Positions 43,768 through 53,532 of a DNA stretch of 64,000 bases are shown piece by piece. Position 1 is the first letter of the stretch, and the number at the start of each line of letters is the position of its first letter. Source of the DNA: Erwinia sp. SLM-02. Lineage in GTDB: Bacteria; Pseudomonadota; Gammaproteobacteria; Enterobacterales; Enterobacteriaceae. The stretch is from contig NZ_JAQISN010000003.1 of the NCBI RefSeq assembly GCF_037450285.1, forward strand, positions 1 through 64,000, written 5' to 3'. The position numbers and the translations under genes are program-made. The notes under the pieces are model-generated. The model worked only from the letters and a program-made list of their open reading frames with translations. It was not told where the DNA came from and made no database searches.

Positions 43768-44409
43768 ATGGCTGTCGCTGCCAACAAACGTTCGGTAATG
43801 ACGCTGTTTTCTGGTCCGACTGACATTTTTAGCCATCAGGTTCGTATCGTACTGGCTGAGAAAGGTGTTAGCGTCGAGATTGAGCAGGTTGAAACGGATA
43901 ATCTGCCCCAGGATCTGATCGACCTCAACCCGTACCGTACCGTGCCAACACTCGTTGATCGTGAGCTGACGTTGTATGAATCTCGTATCATCATGGAGTA
44001 TCTGGATGAGCGTTTCCCGCATCCTCCACTGATGCCGGTGTATCCGGTTGCGCGTGGTGAAAGTCGTCTGATGATGCATCGCGTTGAGCAGGACTGGTAC
44101 AGCCTGATGCGTAAAGTTGAGAACGGCACGGCGCAGGAAGCAGACGCGGCCCGCAAACAGCTGCGTGAAGAGCTGCTGGCGATTGCCCCACTGTTCTCCC
44201 GCACGCCGTTCTTTATGAGCGAAGAATTCAGCCTGGTGGACTGCTATCTGGCTCCGCTGCTGTGGCGTCTGCCGCAGATGGGCATTGAGCTGAACGGTGC
44301 AGGTTCAAAAGAGTTGAAGGGTTACATGACTCGCGTCTTCGAGCGTGACTCATTCCTCGCTTCTCTGACCGAAGCCGAGCGTGAAATGCGCCTGCAAACG
44401 CGGGGCTGA
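43768..44409 (+). CDS. sspA: stringent starvation protein A
   Basis: SspA is a glutathione-S-transferase-fold protein that binds RNA polymerase holoenzyme and alters promoter choice in stationary phase and starvation, for example lowering H-NS. The 213-residue product starts MAVAANKRSVMTLFSGPTDIFSHQVRIVLAEKGV. The GGAGG site at 43759 places the start at 43768 rather than at an ATG 12 bases earlier. It lies 5 bases before sspB. Confidence 0.97.
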   Translation: MAVAANKRSVMTLFSGPTDIFSHQVRIVLAEKGVSVEIEQVETDNLPQDLIDLNPYRTVPTLVDRELTLYESRIIMEYLDERFPHPPLMPVYPVARGESRLMMHRVEQDWYSLMRKVENGTAQEADAARKQLREELLAIAPLFSRTPFFMSEEFSLVDCYLAPLLWRLPQMGIELNGAGSKELKGYMTRVFERDSFLASLTEAEREMRLQTRG

Positions 44410-44414
44410 TTACG

Positions 44415-44909
44415 ATGGAAATGTCGCAACTTACCGCACGTCGTCCTTATCTGTTGCGCGCTTTCTATGAGTGGCTGCTTGAGAATCAGCTCACCCCGCA
44501 CCTGGTGGTCGACATTAATTTGCCGGGAGTGATGGTTCCACTGGAATATGCGCGTGATGGCCAGATTGTGCTGAATATCGCACCGCGCGCCGTGGGGAAC
44601 CTGGAGCTGGGCAACGATGAAGTGAGTTTTAATGCTCGCTTCGGTGGCGTACCGCGGCAGGTCAATGTGCCGATGGCAGCGGTACTGGCGATTTATGCCC
44701 GTGAGAATGGGGCCGGAACGATGTTCGAGCCGGAACCTGCCTACGAAGGCGCCGGGGAATTTGATGCTTCAGCCGGACAGGATGAAGCGCCGGAAACCCT
44801 GATGTCGGTGATCGATGGCGATCGTCCTGATGACGAGAGCGACGACCACACGCCTGACGACGAACCGCCGCCGCGCGGTGGCCGTCCGGCGCTCCGCGTC
44901 GTCAAGTAA
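44415..44909 (+). CDS. sspB: ClpXP adaptor SspB
   Basis: SspB delivers ssrA-tagged proteins to ClpXP. The 164-residue product has the substrate-binding N-terminal domain (LTARRPYLLRAFYEWLLENQLTPHLVVD), a flexible acidic linker (DRPDDESDDHTPDDEPPP) and the ClpX-binding tail RGGRPALRVVK. Confidence 0.97.
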   Translation: MEMSQLTARRPYLLRAFYEWLLENQLTPHLVVDINLPGVMVPLEYARDGQIVLNIAPRAVGNLELGNDEVSFNARFGGVPRQVNVPMAAVLAIYARENGAGTMFEPEPAYEGAGEFDASAGQDEAPETLMSVIDGDRPDDESDDHTPDDEPPPRGGRPALRVVK

Positions 44910-44933
44910 GTCACGGTTAAGCAGCACAGAAAA

Positions 44934-44957
44934 ACGGGCCAACTGGCCCGTTTTTTT
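44934..44957. terminator. bidirectional terminator between sspB and the flavoprotein gene
   Basis: The stem acgggcc / ggcccgt (loop aact) is followed by seven Ts on the plus strand and preceded by four to five As (Ts on the minus strand). It can end sspB transcripts and those of the leftward GOGAT-like operon. Confidence 0.85.
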
Positions 44958-45007
44958 ATGACTGAATTTCCATCGTGGATGCGGGCAGGCCCGCATCCCG
45001 GACAGGA

Positions 45008-46765
<1,758 letters not shown>

Positions 46766-46813
46766 GGGTTATCTATACTCAATCCCGTTTCGTCATGTTC
46801 AGTAACCCGCATT

Positions 46814-46845
46814 CCGGCGCTGCATCCCGCGGGATCCAGCGCCGG
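46814..46845 (-). repeat. 32-base inverted repeat between the two operon genes
   Basis: Positions 46814-46829 and 46830-46845 are reverse complements with one mismatch (c23/c36 counted from 46800). No T run follows on the minus strand, so it is not an intrinsic terminator. An intercistronic hairpin like this often protects or attenuates message between genes expressed at different levels. Confidence 0.7.
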
Positions 46846-46871
46846 TTAAGGCGGGTTGATTCAGGCTGTTA

Positions 46872-49800
46872 TCAGGCCAGTTTACCTACCGCAGCGGCTA
46901 ACTCCGGCAGCGCGGCACGGGCAAACAGTTCCTCAAAGTCAGGCAATCCACCCAGCACCTGACGGTTGCTGGCATCCTGGTAGATGATCCAGCCGTAGGT
47001 CGCCAGACTATCCATTGAGCGGATGTTACGCTGAGTCAGCGCTGCCTTGTAGTCCGCCATACGTTTGGCGGCAATCAGGCAGGACAGCTCTTCGTCGTTA
47101 TAATTCTCAATCGCTGCGCGAGCGTGACGCTGCAGCTTAGAGATCAGGGCAAAGTCTTCCGTCATCAGCAGGTTACGTACCGCTTTCTCAACGGCGGCAT
47201 CATCCACCGCGGTGCCTTTCGGCAGGCGGGAGAGCGCCAGCTGCTGGGCGGAGCTGAGCACGGTGTAGTTATTTAACAGCACCAGCATTTCCGGCGTATC
47301 GGTCGCACCGTAGGCCGGTACCGCACCGTTTGCGATCGGCTTGCCTTCGCGCCAGGCGGCTTTAAATTTCGCTACCTGATGGCCGGCCAGAGCGGTAGAC
47401 AGCTCCTCCAGCAGATCCTTGCGGCTTTTCGCCTTAAGGATCTCAGCGCTGTCCTGATAAAGCAGCAGGGAACGCGGCATCACGTAGACAAAGTTCTGGC
47501 ACTCGGTTTCCCAGTGATCCAGCAGCCAGGCGGCGCGAGGAGAGTTCGTTGCCTCCAGATGCCAGGTCAGCATGGTCAACACCGCCTGTTTGTGCACGCG
47601 GGCCATTTCATTGTCTTCGGCAATGGAGCCGAACAGTACGGAATCACCGGCAGCGTGGCTGGCCAGAGAACCGTACGGATCGTACTGATAAGCAAATCCG
47701 CCGCTCATCCCGTTACCGAAGCCTTTACCGAAAGTCCCGAGGTTCAGAACGGCACCGTTGGTCATATATTCGCAGCAGAAATCACCGACGCCTTCTACTA
47801 CGGCGGTGGCGCCAGAGTTACGTACCGCGAAGCGGTCGCCGGCCTGACCCTGTACGAACAGGCGGCCACCGGTGGCACCGAACAGTGCGAAGTTACCGAT
47901 CAGCACGTTGCCTTCTGCATCTTCAGAACCGCCGCCAGGTGAAACAACGACGATCTCGCCGCCGCACTGGCCTTTACCGACGCCGTCGTTACAGGTGCCG
48001 GAATGCTTCAGCTGCATACCGTCGTTACAGAATACGCCGTAAGACTGACCGGCAGAACCGGAGGTGAAGATATTCACCGTGCCCGGAGCCAGGTAGCGAC
48101 GGCCGCGATCGTCCAGCAGCGCGGCAGGGATGCTTTCTCGCTGGTCAGCGCTGAGCGTATGGTTCAGCATACGTTCAATATCAATGGCCAGCTGGCCGCC
48201 CACGCTCTTGTTACGGTTGTTGAGCGTGATGCCGTTGCCCAGACGGATATCGGTACTTCCCTGAACGACCAGGGCATCATTCAGCAGCTCCACCCAGTCG
48301 TTATCGAGGGCGAAATCTTTTTCCAGATAAACCGGTTTGGCGATTTTCACTTCCGGCACCACGGTGAGCATGGCACGCAGGTCGAGTTTGCCCACTTCCA
48401 GCGGGTGATCCATCAGGTGCAGGAGATCTGAACGTCCGCGCGCTTCACGCAGCGAACGTAATCCCAGGCGGGCCAGCATCTCGCGGACTTCATGTGCAAC
48501 GTTGATGAAATACTGTGCCAGCTGGCGAGGATCGCCATCAAAGGCTTCGGCATTGGTCGTCAGGCCGGCCGGGCATTTCACGTTACAGTTTTTCGCCATC
48601 ACGCACTTCAGCATCATCAGCGCGGTGGTGCCGAACTCAAAGCTGTCGCCGCCGAGCAGCGCGGACTTCACGACGTCGCTGCCGGTCTGCTGTGCGCCGG
48701 AGCAGCGCAGCAGAACCTTCTCACGCAGGCCGTTGGCGCAGAGCGCCTGATGCACTTCGGCAATACCGATTTCCGCAACGCGACCGGTGTATTTCAGACT
48801 GGTCACCGATGCTGCACCGGTACCGCCGGTGTTACCTGCCACGTTGATCACATCGGCACCGGCTTTCGCCACGCCGACGGCAATCGTGCCGATCCCTTCA
48901 GAGGACACCAGTTTAACGATGACGCGCACGCGCGCCGCCTTACAGTCGTGGATCAGCTGGGCCAGATCCTCGATGGAGTAGGTATCGTGGTGCGGAGGAG
49001 GGGATACCAGCTCCACGCCCGGCGTACCGCCACGAGCAGCGGCGATCTCAACCGTCACTTTCGGTGCAGGCAGCTGACCGCCTTCACCCGGTTTTGCACC
49101 CTGACCGATTTTGATTTCCAGCTCTTCCAGCATCGGGTCGGCCAGATAAGCCGCCCACACGCCGAAGCGACCGGATGCCAGCTGTTTGATACGTGATGCG
49201 CGGATGGTGCCGTGGCGCGAATAGTGTTCGCCGCCTTCACCGCAGTTGCTCATGCCGCCAACCATGTTGGTGCCGTGGGCGACCGCTTCGTGAGCCGGAG
49301 CAACCAGCGCGCCGTGGCTCATCGCACCGGAGGCGAACGTGCGGGTGATCTCGCAGGCCGGCTGCACTTCGCTCAGCGGCAGGGAAGGCTGGGTGGCGAA
49401 GATGCGTGACAGATAGTCAGCCGCTTTGCCCTGAGCCGTGACCTGCAGGCCATCAGCGGTGATCTCAGCGTGTTCAATTTCATCCAGGAAGCGGTTTTTC
49501 AGCGCGGTGGACAGCACCAGCAGACGCTCGTGTTCCGGCTTGAGGCCTTCAATCGCATCGGTCAGACGCAGGGTAAACTGGCCAGCGCTTCCGGCTTCAC
49601 AGGTCAGCCCGCGTACAGCGAAGCTGTTGTTCACCAGCGAATAACGACCCAGCTTGCGGCTGAATTCAGCCAGGCTGTCCACGTGGGTCAGATCGCACGG
49701 GAAGGCCAGGATATCGCGCAGCGCGGCCGGGCGGCGTTTACGCTCTTCGTGCATCAGGCTGGAGAACTGACGGTAATCCGGCGTGATGGTGAAGGCGTTA

Positions 49801-52397
49801 ATCACGTCGTCAGGGATGCGCTCAAAGCTGCTGTCAGTAAAGGATTTCGCTTTGATATTGAAAGCATTATCCAGCTTGGCCAGCGTCAGCAGGCGGATAA
49901 ACTGATCTTCGTCACGCTGCTTGTCCGAGAAGCGGATAGGCTGCTCGGTCATGTCGATAAAGGTACGAACGGCAATAGTACCGTAGGAGTGACCGGCACC
50001 TTCTGCACGCTCTTTAAACAGGCCCAGCAGCGGCACTTCAGCCTCGCCCTGAATTTTCAGGGCGCTCTGGTGCCAGTCCACGGCCATCTGCGCAATAGAC
50101 GCAAAGCCCGCGCCGCCCACCGGCGTTTTAATATTCGGGAAGTATTTTTTCAGCACGCGATCTTCGGTATCCAGGAAGTTTGGCTCGAAGAATTCACCGC
50201 AGCTGTAGCTTTCAACCGTACACAGACCCACTTTGCCCATGGTTTTCATCAGGGCTTTTTCTGCAGCCTTGGCATAGCGTTTGAAGGCCTTGTTACCTTC
50301 CTCGCCTTCACCATATTTCTCTTCGGCACGCATCTGCACGCCGAGCGGATAGATGGCGGAAGCGCCAAAGCCCAGCGCAGCGGCAATGTGGTGCGAAGAA
50401 ATACTCTGGCCGCTTTCAACCACCAGAGAAACGTCAAGACGCAGACCTTCCTGCACCAGGCGCTGATTGATGGCGGATACCACCAGCAGCATCGGCATCG
50501 CCGCCTGCGTCGAGGAGATATGGCGGTCGGTCAGCACCGCAATGCCTCCCTGTTCACGAGCAAAATCAACCACCTGCTGAGCAAGATCGTCAATCGCCTG
50601 CTCAAGCGCGTCGGCATTTTTCTGACGGCTGGCAACATCGCTGCCGAGTACCGGTGCGTAGAGCATTTCAAAACGGGCATACGGTGCCACATCCTGCTCG
50701 CGCAGCTGCAGCATATCCAGATGCGTCAGGATCGGGGTAGGCACGATGATCTGACGACCTTTACTGCGGCCCAGGTGTGGCTTGGCGCCGAGCGCCACGC
50801 GCAGCGTCATGCCGTCAACTTCACGAATGGAGTCTAACGGCGGGTTCGTCACCTGTGCAAAGCGCTGGGAGAAGTAGTGCGCCATGCCGCCTTCATGATC
50901 GGATAAGGCGTTGATCGCGTTGCCGTAACCCATGGCTGAAATTTTTTCAGCCCCGGTATTCAGCATCGGATCCATCATGAACTTGAAGCTTTCCTGGTTG
51001 TAGTAGTAGGCCACAAAGCGCTGATAGGTTTTCAGATCGCCGCTGTAGCGCAGCGGGGAACCCTGTTTCTCCGCCGGGATCACCGGCAGCTCTTGCAGCG
51101 TGATGCGTGCCTCAGCAACCAGTGCCGGGTAGTCTTTCTCCGCAGCGAGTTTTTCCAGCGCTTCTACGGTGGTGTAGCTGCGTTTCTCACTGTGATCGTA
51201 ATAGAGCATGCCGCCCGCTTCGATACGGCCGCGACGCAGTACGCTTTCCGGTGGGAAGGCGATCTGGCCGGCTTCGGACATTGCACCAATGTATTCGGCG
51301 GTTTCCACCGAACGCAGCGGACGCAGGCCCAGACGGTCAAGGCGGGCACCGATGATTTCACCGTTACCAAAGATCAGTGCTGCCGGGCCGTCATTCTTCT
51401 CTTCATAAAGAGAGAAGTATTCGAGCATGGCGCGTACGTTGTTGGAAAGAGAGTCATCGTTCTCCCAGGCCGGAGGCATCATCGACACCACGGCATTAAT
51501 CAGGTCGAGATTATCTTCCATCAGACGGCTGTGGATGCTCTGGTCCAGACGCGAGCTGTCCGACTGACCTTTTGGACGCACGATTTTCTTACCGCGGGCG
51601 GAGGCCAGCGCGGATTCCGCAATGCGGTTTTTACGGTCGGTATTCAGCTCACCGTTGTGTGCCATCAGACGGAACGGCTGCGCCATCGTCGTGTGTGGAT
51701 CGGTGTTGGTTGAAAAACGGGTATGGAAGAACAGACCGCGAACGCGATGATCGGGATCGGTCAGATCTTTGAAGTAAGGGATCACTTCATTAGAGTTCAG
51801 GCGTGCCTTGAACACCTGGGTGCGCGAAGAGAGCGACAGCGGATAGAGGCCGCCAAACTCACTTTCGGTAAAGGCACGGGCTTCGATGTCCAGCAGGGCA
51901 CGATAAATGCGTTTTTCGAAATCGTTTTGATTATCGATATCCTGGGGAACCGCGAAGATCCACTGTGCGATAGGCAGCTGTGACACAATGGCGGCCGGAC
52001 GCAGTACGTCGGTGTCCAGCGGCATATCACGTTTTAAAATCACCGACAGACCGTAGGTCGCGAGAGTCTCTTCAACCAGACGTTCCGCATTGGCACGCAG
52101 CGCACCGTCTTTCGGCACAAAGAAATTGCCTACGCCAAAACGACCTGACTCAAGCGGCTGGCCGGTAATTTTGCGGAAGAAATGCAGGGAGATATCCACG
52201 TTAACGCCCGCGCCATCGCCCACGCCTTCAGCAGACATGCCGCCGCGATGAGGAACGGTACACAGGGCACTGTGTGCCATCTGGAGGACCTCATGAGTTT
52301 GCTCGCCGTCCTTACGTGTAATGAAACCCACGCCACAGCTATCACTCTCTTTTGTTGGATCATACAAGCCATAGGGATAAGGTTTTGAGTCAGACAT
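46872..52397 (-). CDS. divergent glutamate-synthase-like large protein (1841 residues)
   Basis: This protein has the architecture of the GOGAT large subunit. An N-terminal glutamine amidotransferase domain has its nucleophile at Cys21 (SDSCGVGF), HTRFSTNT at 225-232 and NGELNT at 248-253. A central domain follows, then the FMN/synthase barrel (SHGALVAPAHEAVAHG near 1035; SPPPHHDTYSIEDLAQLIHD) and a GXGXG beta-helix domain (about 1460-1570). Three features differ from E. coli GltB (1486 residues in its mature form). The iron-sulfur cysteines are C1265, C1271 and C1275, spacing X5/X3 rather than X5/X4. The FMN-site VDGGLKTG is replaced by CSGAQQTG. A C-terminal extension of about 180 residues (from about 1660) has no GltB counterpart. 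Cys21 would need a 20-residue propeptide removed. AGGAGG lies seven bases before the ATG. The gene sits where gltB sits in E. coli, but is followed by a diflavin reductase, not gltD. Confidence 0.85.
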   Translation of the reverse strand: MSDSKPYPYGLYDPTKESDSCGVGFITRKDGEQTHEVLQMAHSALCTVPHRGGMSAEGVGDGAGVNVDISLHFFRKITGQPLESGRFGVGNFFVPKDGALRANAERLVEETLATYGLSVILKRDMPLDTDVLRPAAIVSQLPIAQWIFAVPQDIDNQNDFEKRIYRALLDIEARAFTESEFGGLYPLSLSSRTQVFKARLNSNEVIPYFKDLTDPDHRVRGLFFHTRFSTNTDPHTTMAQPFRLMAHNGELNTDRKNRIAESALASARGKKIVRPKGQSDSSRLDQSIHSRLMEDNLDLINAVVSMMPPAWENDDSLSNNVRAMLEYFSLYEEKNDGPAALIFGNGEIIGARLDRLGLRPLRSVETAEYIGAMSEAGQIAFPPESVLRRGRIEAGGMLYYDHSEKRSYTTVEALEKLAAEKDYPALVAEARITLQELPVIPAEKQGSPLRYSGDLKTYQRFVAYYYNQESFKFMMDPMLNTGAEKISAMGYGNAINALSDHEGGMAHYFSQRFAQVTNPPLDSIREVDGMTLRVALGAKPHLGRSKGRQIIVPTPILTHLDMLQLREQDVAPYARFEMLYAPVLGSDVASRQKNADALEQAIDDLAQQVVDFAREQGGIAVLTDRHISSTQAAMPMLLVVSAINQRLVQEGLRLDVSLVVESGQSISSHHIAAALGFGASAIYPLGVQMRAEEKYGEGEEGNKAFKRYAKAAEKALMKTMGKVGLCTVESYSCGEFFEPNFLDTEDRVLKKYFPNIKTPVGGAGFASIAQMAVDWHQSALKIQGEAEVPLLGLFKERAEGAGHSYGTIAVRTFIDMTEQPIRFSDKQRDEDQFIRLLTLAKLDNAFNIKAKSFTDSSFERIPDDVINAFTITPDYRQFSSLMHEERKRRPAALRDILAFPCDLTHVDSLAEFSRKLGRYSLVNNSFAVRGLTCEAGSAGQFTLRLTDAIEGLKPEHERLLVLSTALKNRFLDEIEHAEITADGLQVTAQGKAADYLSRIFATQPSLPLSEVQPACEITRTFASGAMSHGALVAPAHEAVAHGTNMVGGMSNCGEGGEHYSRHGTIRASRIKQLASGRFGVWAAYLADPMLEELEIKIGQGAKPGEGGQLPAPKVTVEIAAARGGTPGVELVSPPPHHDTYSIEDLAQLIHDCKAARVRVIVKLVSSEGIGTIAVGVAKAGADVINVAGNTGGTGAASVTSLKYTGRVAEIGIAEVHQALCANGLREKVLLRCSGAQQTGSDVVKSALLGGDSFEFGTTALMMLKCVMAKNCNVKCPAGLTTNAEAFDGDPRQLAQYFINVAHEVREMLARLGLRSLREARGRSDLLHLMDHPLEVGKLDLRAMLTVVPEVKIAKPVYLEKDFALDNDWVELLNDALVVQGSTDIRLGNGITLNNRNKSVGGQLAIDIERMLNHTLSADQRESIPAALLDDRGRRYLAPGTVNIFTSGSAGQSYGVFCNDGMQLKHSGTCNDGVGKGQCGGEIVVVSPGGGSEDAEGNVLIGNFALFGATGGRLFVQGQAGDRFAVRNSGATAVVEGVGDFCCEYMTNGAVLNLGTFGKGFGNGMSGGFAYQYDPYGSLASHAAGDSVLFGSIAEDNEMARVHKQAVLTMLTWHLEATNSPRAAWLLDHWETECQNFVYVMPRSLLLYQDSAEILKAKSRKDLLEELSTALAGHQVAKFKAAWREGKPIANGAVPAYGATDTPEMLVLLNNYTVLSSAQQLALSRLPKGTAVDDAAVEKAVRNLLMTEDFALISKLQRHARAAIENYNDEELSCLIAAKRMADYKAALTQRNIRSMDSLATYGWIIYQDASNRQVLGGLPDFEELFARAALPELAAAVGKLA

Positions 52398-53312
52398 CGA
52401 GGGCCTCCTTAACTTCTTTTGTACATTACCTATATTGTTCAGGCACAGAACGCAGCTGAGCGGTCACCTCAGGGTCTGTATCAATTTTCTTTGCCGCTAA
52501 AATGCGGACACCATGACTCCGAGCATTTCATCCTGAGACATAAGCACATCGTCCGTGAATGAAAAACTCTCTAGATTCCTGGTCTCATTTAATGAAGATA
52601 TCCGGTATCACGAGGGAGTCGTCTAACTGCATATGTATGCCGAGACACTGGCCCGTAAGCAAAGCTTCCAGCGGATTCCCAACTTATCGGGAAAGCGTAC
52701 AGAGGTCAAATACCGATCTTTCTTATGCCTTTTTATGTGTTTTTGCGCATAAGATGATGATAAATAAGGTTATATACTCAATATTTACCCCTGTTGATGG
52801 GGGTGAGGCAGGTAAAGAAGTGTGAGCTGTCTCACTATAGTGCAGCGAGCAAATTGCTGCACCATGCTGGAATAGTGCCTGGTTGCAGCATGATATGCTG
52901 AATGGAGGATAATACCCACATCAACACACTGTTTTTAATCAGTGGGGATAATTGAATTAAAAGGGGGGGGTTATTAGTAAAATTAATTACCCAAGGAGTG
53001 AGTAATTCTTCGTAATTTGTGAATGATTATTCGTTTGGATGTGGCAAAGGAAAGGCGAGTGATCTGCATCATCGCTATGAAAAGTAATATTGAAGCTCTC
53101 TACGCTGGGTTTAGAGCGGCTTTATAGATTATGCAGTTATAAAATTTAGTCAATATATGCGGCAGCAACTTTTTGCTCTGAAGCCAAAATATTTCGTAAA
53201 TTGCGCGGAGGCCGCGCCACAGCAGGCCAAAGGGAGAATTCATTAAGGAGAATGGCGGTGGCGTCCGGCGACGAAAATTCCAAAATAACAGCCGTTTCGA
53301 GAGAAAGTGTGC
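52398..53312. other. long regulatory region upstream of the GOGAT-like operon
   Basis: No protein gene is credible here; the open frames at 52559-52825 and 53100-53330 lack start signals and homology. The interval contains inverted repeats (tcttatgc / gcataaga at 52721-52754; gtgcagc / gctgcac near 52840-52862), an eight-G run (52963-52970) and AT-rich blocks. It should include the operon's promoter, which I could not locate by consensus. Confidence 0.45.
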
Positions 53313-53452
53313 TGCACCACTATTGTGCAATTGTTTTATTAAATAATGTGCAATGAACTATAACCGTGCAATGAATCGATGAATTATCTTTTGATGAACT
53401 ATAACCGTGCATTTGAGGTGTTAATAACGGTGCTCTGCACTTATTTTGTGCA
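53313..53452. promoter_or_regulatory. array of four 17-bp NtrC-like elements spaced 41 bp
   Basis: Four elements of the form TGMAC-N7-GTGCA start at 53313, 53354, 53395 and 53436, exactly 41 bases apart. The outer two (TGCAC...GTGCA) are perfect GCAC-N7-GTGC palindromes, the inner two (TGAACTATAACCGTGCA, identical) have one arm mismatch. The DNA between copies two and three is also partly repeated (28 of 41 bases between the first two units). Forty-one base pairs is close to four helical turns, so all would face the same side. The core agrees with the NtrC site; a different regulator is possible. The array lies upstream of arcB and the GOGAT-like operon. Confidence 0.6.
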
Positions 53453-53532
53453 ATGGTTTTCCGCGCGTTAGCGTGTGGGACTTTTGTTCGATTCCGGTAT
53501 GATTGAGGAATACAGACCGGAAGGGATCCTAA

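Noticed and set aside
49470..50837. Long plus-strand frame (455 codons) opposite the GOGAT-like gene
   Set aside because: Antisense to a conserved coding sequence, rich in His, Gln and Arg as expected for a shadow frame in GC-rich DNA.
52559..52825. 88-codon frame upstream of the GOGAT-like gene
   Set aside because: No start signals or family features; the region is more likely regulatory.
53042..53056. Possible sigma-54 promoter on the plus strand (TGGCA, GG and GC 10 apart)
   Set aside because: The -12 element reads AGGC rather than TTGC, and the only downstream gene is arcB almost 500 bases away with its own -10-like sequence.
53313..53452. Tandem 41-bp repeats as a CRISPR array
   Set aside because: Only short 17-bp elements are conserved, the intervening DNA is partly repeated and not spacer-like, and no cas genes are present.
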